Origin: Eleginops maclovinus
Lineage: Eukaryota > Chordata > Actinopteri > Perciformes > Eleginopidae
Direction of reading: 5' to 3'
DNA: 64,000 nucleotides
Assembly (NCBI RefSeq): GCF_036324505.1
Contig: NC_086354.1
Coordinates: forward strand, 6,807,295-6,871,294
Shown: positions 59,066 to 64,000 of the stretch, piece by piece
How the letters are laid out: each line of letters begins with the position of its first letter
How positions within the stretch are numbered: the stretch's first letter is position 1
Program-made: the position numbers and the translations under genes
The notes under the pieces: generated by a model
The model's database searches: none
Seen by the model: only the letters and a program-made list of their open reading frames with translations
Told to the model about the DNA's origin: nothing

Positions 59066-60377
59066 TTAACTCAAACATATATCTATACAAAATAAAACAA
59101 GAGAAAATGATAATGCTGAAGTTGTCTCTTAATTCTTTCCGCAGCTATCGTATATACGTTATATGTATATTGTAATATTAATGTTTATATTCATGGGGAG
59201 CCATGATGGCTAAACTGACAAAAAAACAAAAGAGAGAAACAAGAGAGAGAGGGCTCCAAGATAGAGAGCTGGACGTCAGAGAAACCAGCAGAAAAGGGTT
59301 TACGGAAAAGACAAAATCTTCAGTGCTGCCGTCATTTTAAATTGGTTGCTGTCGATGCAGTTCCAGCAGTTGGTATGCAGTGAGAGGGATTATTCGTTGT
59401 TAGAGGAAGCAATGCATTTGTTTAAAATCATAATTATATCAGCATTTGTAATAAACCAGATACTGTCCTCATGTAACATTTGGGTCATCCGTGGATGGTA
59501 ACCAAACGTTTTACAAAAACTGCAGGAACTTAAGCTTCTCCACTGGAGAATGAACCTAAATCGGTCAAGGAGCTTCCATTTGAACAAAAGTGTTCTCAGC
59601 AGCGACTTTAAATCTCTTTCAGGCTTCAGTGCGTTTTCAGGGATGTTCTCCTAATCGTTTCTGTGTAATACTTCGACCTCAGCTGTTTACTGTAAAGCCC
59701 CTGGTGAGCAAAGAAGACAACGGCAATGATCAATATGAGACGGCATTGTGGTGTTTGATAAAAGACACTCCATTTAAAAAACCATAACACTGGACTAACG
59801 ACCAGATAAGTCAATTATTTTTATAGCTGATACAACAGTGCAAACTTAAACTGAAAATAGGACGCCATTCTCTATGTTTAAGGTAATAATCCTAACTTAT
59901 AATCAGTGCTTTCATGTGTCTTTAAATGTTTGTTCAAAAACTCAAAGGGATGCTACTTCCTACCAGCTACGCGAAGACACCTTTGAAGCACATCCGTGGT
60001 ATCATGTTTCTACACTAAGGGATCTATTAGCAGAGTAGCATTAATCTAATTCTCACATATTAAACAGTAAAGGTTTCCGCAGCACAGGTGGTCGAGTGTT
60101 TGTGTTTGACCCCAGCCAAACATGCCAGACTAAAGCAATTATAATATCTGGCAGGCAGCATAGTGACCAGGGGGCCAGCCAGCTCTCTGATCATATGATG
60201 AATGATGCAACACATTGTTAATGAGGGCAGACGGTCCAGAGGATTCCACCACTAATTGATTAATAGAGTCTTCAATAATCTGAAGCAGCCCACCCTGACT
60301 TTTATTAAAGGCTTTACAGTTTTCACTTGGGCCTCTGAGTGAGGTGCCAGGGGGAAAAGGTGACACAATGTGTCCCA

Positions 60378-60412
60378 GTGTGTGTGTGTGTGTGTGTGGG
60401 GGGGGGGGGGGG
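60378..60412. repeat. (GT)n followed by a 15-base G run
   Basis: GTGTGT run joined directly to a G homopolymer (60398-60412). Confidence 0.93.
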
Positions 60413-61752
60413 CTTACCTAGGGCTTAATGAAAGGTTTTTTTTTTTATTTATTTATTCTTTTCCTCTGGATTACATTGTCTTTTTCCAATTCAAACTGTT
60501 TTATGTGGTGGATTAATACAATTTCAACAATTGTTCCAAATGTATTGAATACAAGTGAATTTGTCGTAACAAAGACCGTTCTTCAATAAAACTAATAAAA
60601 CCCAATCAAATTAGGTCAAAACGTATCTCAGTGAAATAGCCTGAATTAATAACTTAGGGCCTACAATAACAACAGACTGGACAGTTTGGAAACACTTCTC
60701 AACTGGAACCTGTTCAAAACGTCATTGAGCATCTACGTCAATGGCTCATACTTTAGGTGGGCATACCTCTAAGGTGGAACAGCTGTTCTCAGGTACTGTA
60801 AAAGGTTGCACCTGAGTTTTCCCTTGTCTATCAGATATTGTAATGGTACGATGAGCACTACAAAGTAAATATACTGCCATCATCTTACATTTTAAATCTC
60901 ATGTTCCACTATTGAATCTTTGACTTTGACAACAGAACTCTCCTCCTTAAAAAAATGTGTAAAGTCAGGGTTGCTTTCAGTGTAACCACAGGGCCTTAAT
61001 AAATGCCAGGTCTGATCAGAAAGAAAACAATTACAAATAGTTATAGCTGCTTCTGCAGTGTGTGCAACGTTTGTGAATATATGCCACAACTCTTCAAGAC
61101 CCAAGCAAAGTTTCCAGCGAGCTTTGCTTGCTACCTGCTGATTCAATTGAAAGGATTTAGCCCCGAAGCTAGAAGCTAAGGTTCTCTTAAGGTTGGCTGA
61201 CCTTTAATGTCTACAAGTCCCCCCTCCCGGTGCCAAGTCTCAAAGCTCTTCTGGGGTAAACGCTGAAAGTATACGGTGCATAAATTCAGCTGCCTTTGAC
61301 TTATCCTACTGAGTGTATGGTTCTTGGTATACTAACTTCGTATTCTATATGCTCAAGCCGTTCTGCTTTTGGAAAAAGCACAGGCCAACAAGACACAAGG
61401 TGAGCTTAAAAGTGACTGCAAATCTTTCTATTAATAGTCCCCTCACACTTATTGTTCCAAAGTTGCTGTACAGTTAAGTTCCACTCTTGTCCTTTATAAG
61501 CTTACATTTAGTATTTGTCATTAGCCCTTGGCCAGTTCATTTTTCTTTTATTCTACTGAAATTTCCCTTTTGGTTCCTGTCTTCTCTGCCCTTCAGACAG
61601 GGCAAAGTCTTAATTGCTAATGTATTTTCATTTAATCATGGCTTCTCTGTAAACTCATTTTGTATGTAGAAATAATCAATACAGGTTCTCTGCAAAATCC
61701 ATCAAGCACCTCATCTTTTGTTTATTTAAGCTATTCAATATTCTTAATACAA

Positions 61753-61911
61753 TGTACTTAGAATATGGTTCCTTTCAGCTGTACTTATTGTTCTTAAGGC
61801 AAGTTTATTTATATAGCATCTTTCAACACAAGGCAATTCAAAGTGCTTTACAAAAATGAAAGACATTAAGAGCATTTACTTAGAATATAATTACTTTCAG
61901 CTGTTCTTATT
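61753..61911. repeat. Short dispersed repeat between 37-base direct repeats
   Basis: 61797-61855 holds AAGGCAAGTTTATTTATATAG and AAGGCAATTCAAAGTGCTTT (in parts), a common fish repeat fragment. It is flanked by direct repeats 61753-61789 and 61875-61911 (32 of 37 bases equal). Confidence 0.7.
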
Positions 61912-64000
61912 TTACCAATGACACTGGATCATTTATTTATAACAAATAATCTACTGTATATTTTAGCATAATATTGTTTTTATGTTTTGTAAATGAGTGC
62001 TGAGGATGTCTCAAACACCGATATGAAATACCATTTAATTAGATGATGGTCCCTGAATGCTCCACCGAACTTGGTGACACTTCCTGACCTGGCGTTGTCA
62101 GAGGTAATTACTGTCTCCAACTTTGAAACTCAGGTGACAGTTTGGTCCAAATGAGTTTCATTAATACAATTAAATATTAACCAAGTGGGAATTTCTGTGC
62201 CAAGGTGGCCCACCACTGCAGCCCCCTAATCCTCTTGAGAAATTGCTGCAGGAAGTGCTGGATTTGATAGAGGGGCCAATGCTGGCTCAGGGGATTTGGA
62301 GCTGCAGTCAACTCAATGATTGTTAAATCACTGCTGCAGTGTGCAGTGCAAAAACAACTCCGTAAAAATGCACTTAAGGTGTCAACAATATGAAGAAAAT
62401 AAGCCTCTCTAGGGTTATTCATAGTATTTTACCTTTGTTTAGTGTCCCCTGTCTTCTGAAGTGCTTGAATTATGATGCCAAAATCTGTTGCTAGCTATCT
62501 TTTAAAACACCCAATCTATAAAATTGTTTCTGTGTTTTCATAGCTTGTCAGTCTAACCTGAGCCATTGAGAGGGCTTATTCTCGTTACTTTTCAAACTGT
62601 CACATGAACTTGTTCTTGTTCCCAAAGCCTTGTTTAAAACTCTTTTGCTACCCGTCTCGCGGTCAAGCAACAATTTAAATTTGTTGAATATTGCTTGTCA
62701 AAGCAATAGGTGGTGTTCTTAAAAAAGAGACACCAATTAGACAAAATCACAAATACAGCATTACATAATACGCCGGTAATGGTCATTTGGCTAAGTGGAA
62801 TTCTCTTTTTGGTTGCACTGTGCTTACCTGTCTATCCACAGAGAGGGTGTAATTCAAAGTGTCATCTTAAGAGGAGATAGTTGGCACTTAGAAGAAACTA
62901 AGCTCCCGGCATCAGATGCTAAGCCGTTCATATTCTCAATATCCTTTGGTATAATTAATCACAGAACATAATGTAGGTTGTTGGTCATGCTTTTTGAAAT
63001 GGCGTTTCAATGGGTACTCCTGCCTGAGTCGTAATCCTTAGAAATTAAATGAAATCAAACCCCCTATATTTATTCCAGTAATAAAGTAGATATTATTCTT
63101 ATTCGCTATCAAACATTTACATTTTATTGTTCAGGCTCTGTAGCCACATGGTTCATGGTTTTCAGTAGTGGAAACAGGGCTGACATCACAGCAGGAAAGA
63201 GTAAAGAAGACTTTGAAATAGATCTGCTGGAGACATAAAGCTTTTGAAGGCCGGGGTGATTGTTGAGCAGTCGAGCAGCAGAGTTGTGTGTGTGCTGGAG
63301 TTCATTTTAACTTTGGATGATGTTCCATAAAAAAATACTGTGCAGTAGTGAATTCTGTTTGTCTAGAAAAAAAATAGTCAGAGAAACAGGATGGGTGTGC
63401 AAAATGACAGATAAAGGACTGGAAACATCAGTCGCTGTCTATTCCATCCCCGCCTATAAATTCAACTTGATGAGCGAGTCATTAGGCGATGCAAGGACGT
63501 ACAGCAGACGTCCTACTGTTCTTTGCGTAGGCTTTTTACTCATTACATACCAAACATCTGCCATTTAAGTGCCATTGTGTGCCGTTTTGACAAATGTGCA
63601 GCCCAATTACAAGGCTTTAATTGGAGCCATGGGATGTATCAGGTCATACTTATGTTAAGTCTAGGAAGTTCATCTGCTAATATATCCCACACTGAGGACT
63701 CTACACTGACAGGAAGCAATGACTCATACCCTTTGATCTTTTGCTAATCAATCTATTTATAGTAAAAAAGATTTTAAAACAATTCAATTCAAATCATTAA
63801 GAAAGAGTAAACAGAAGCATACAAATTCACAAAAACATTATTCTATACTCTATGTCTTCTTCATTAGTGCTATTTTTTGCAAACACATTCAGCTTGTTTA
63901 GCAAAAAAAGAAACATTTAGCATTTGAAGACAAAGACAATCTTAGAAGCTAAATCCATTTAGAGTGTAAGAAGGAACAATAAGTGAGTCAGCTCTCTTTA

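Larger units (their letters stand above)
55965..64000 (+). other. 3' UTR / downstream flank of the opsin gene
   Basis: No second gene is visible. Contents: possible poly(A) signal 57374-57379, 32-bp inverted repeat 58631-58718, (AAT)n 59003-59065, GT/G tract 60378-60412, short dispersed repeat 61797-61855 between 37-base direct repeats. The block 60130-60370 is less AT-rich, with TAATTGATTAAT-like text, but no frame or RNA fold stands out. In 55965-57200, 57450-58600, 59070-60120, 60420-61740 and 61920-64000 nothing definable was seen. Confidence 0.6.

Overview
The window looks like teleost fish DNA. It carries most of a fish-type non-visual opsin gene in very large introns, surrounded by DNA transposons, MITE-like elements, tRNA-derived SINEs and simple repeats of the kinds common in ray-finned fish. 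There is no sign of prokaryotic gene organisation. Apart from the opsin exons, the only reading frames I can support belong to transposable elements.

The host gene is a teleost multiple-tissue (TMT) opsin on the + strand. Exon 2 is at 12214-12542, exon 3 at 45078-45311 and the last exon starts at 55683. Exon 1 (N-terminus to TM3) is not here and should lie upstream. Splice sites and phases agree at every visible junction. The retinal-binding lysine, ERY, CWLPY and NPVIY motifs are intact. The last exon, however, has an in-frame TAA at 55710-55712 after only nine codons, while the same frame stays open and opsin-tail-like for 83 more codons to a second TAA at 55962-55964.

Region by region: 1-843 is the end of a Tc1 transposon on the minus strand, cut by the window edge. 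844-12213 is intron 1, with MITE-like repeats, a SINE inside a degenerate TTTGTGGTAGTT-type array, a 785-bp hAT element with a BED zinc-finger frame and perfect 8-bp target duplication, and other MITEs. 12543-45077 is intron 2 (32.5 kb), with an 834-bp hAT element, several copies of a TTAA-target MITE family, a long GT array, a duplicated ~375-bp block and a nearly intact 1603-bp Tc1 element. 45312-55682 is intron 3, with a probable solo LTR and a TA-flanked MITE. 55965-64000 is 3' flank or 3' UTR, with a striking 32-bp perfect inverted repeat and microsatellites.

The opsin pieces work as one spliced transcript; the mobile elements are independent passengers. I saw no novel multi-gene system. 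The observations most worth following are the opsin stop codon with a conserved tail behind it, the two near-identical Tc1 copies in opposite orientation around exon 2, the BED-only hAT derivative, and the perfect hairpin at 58.6 kb.
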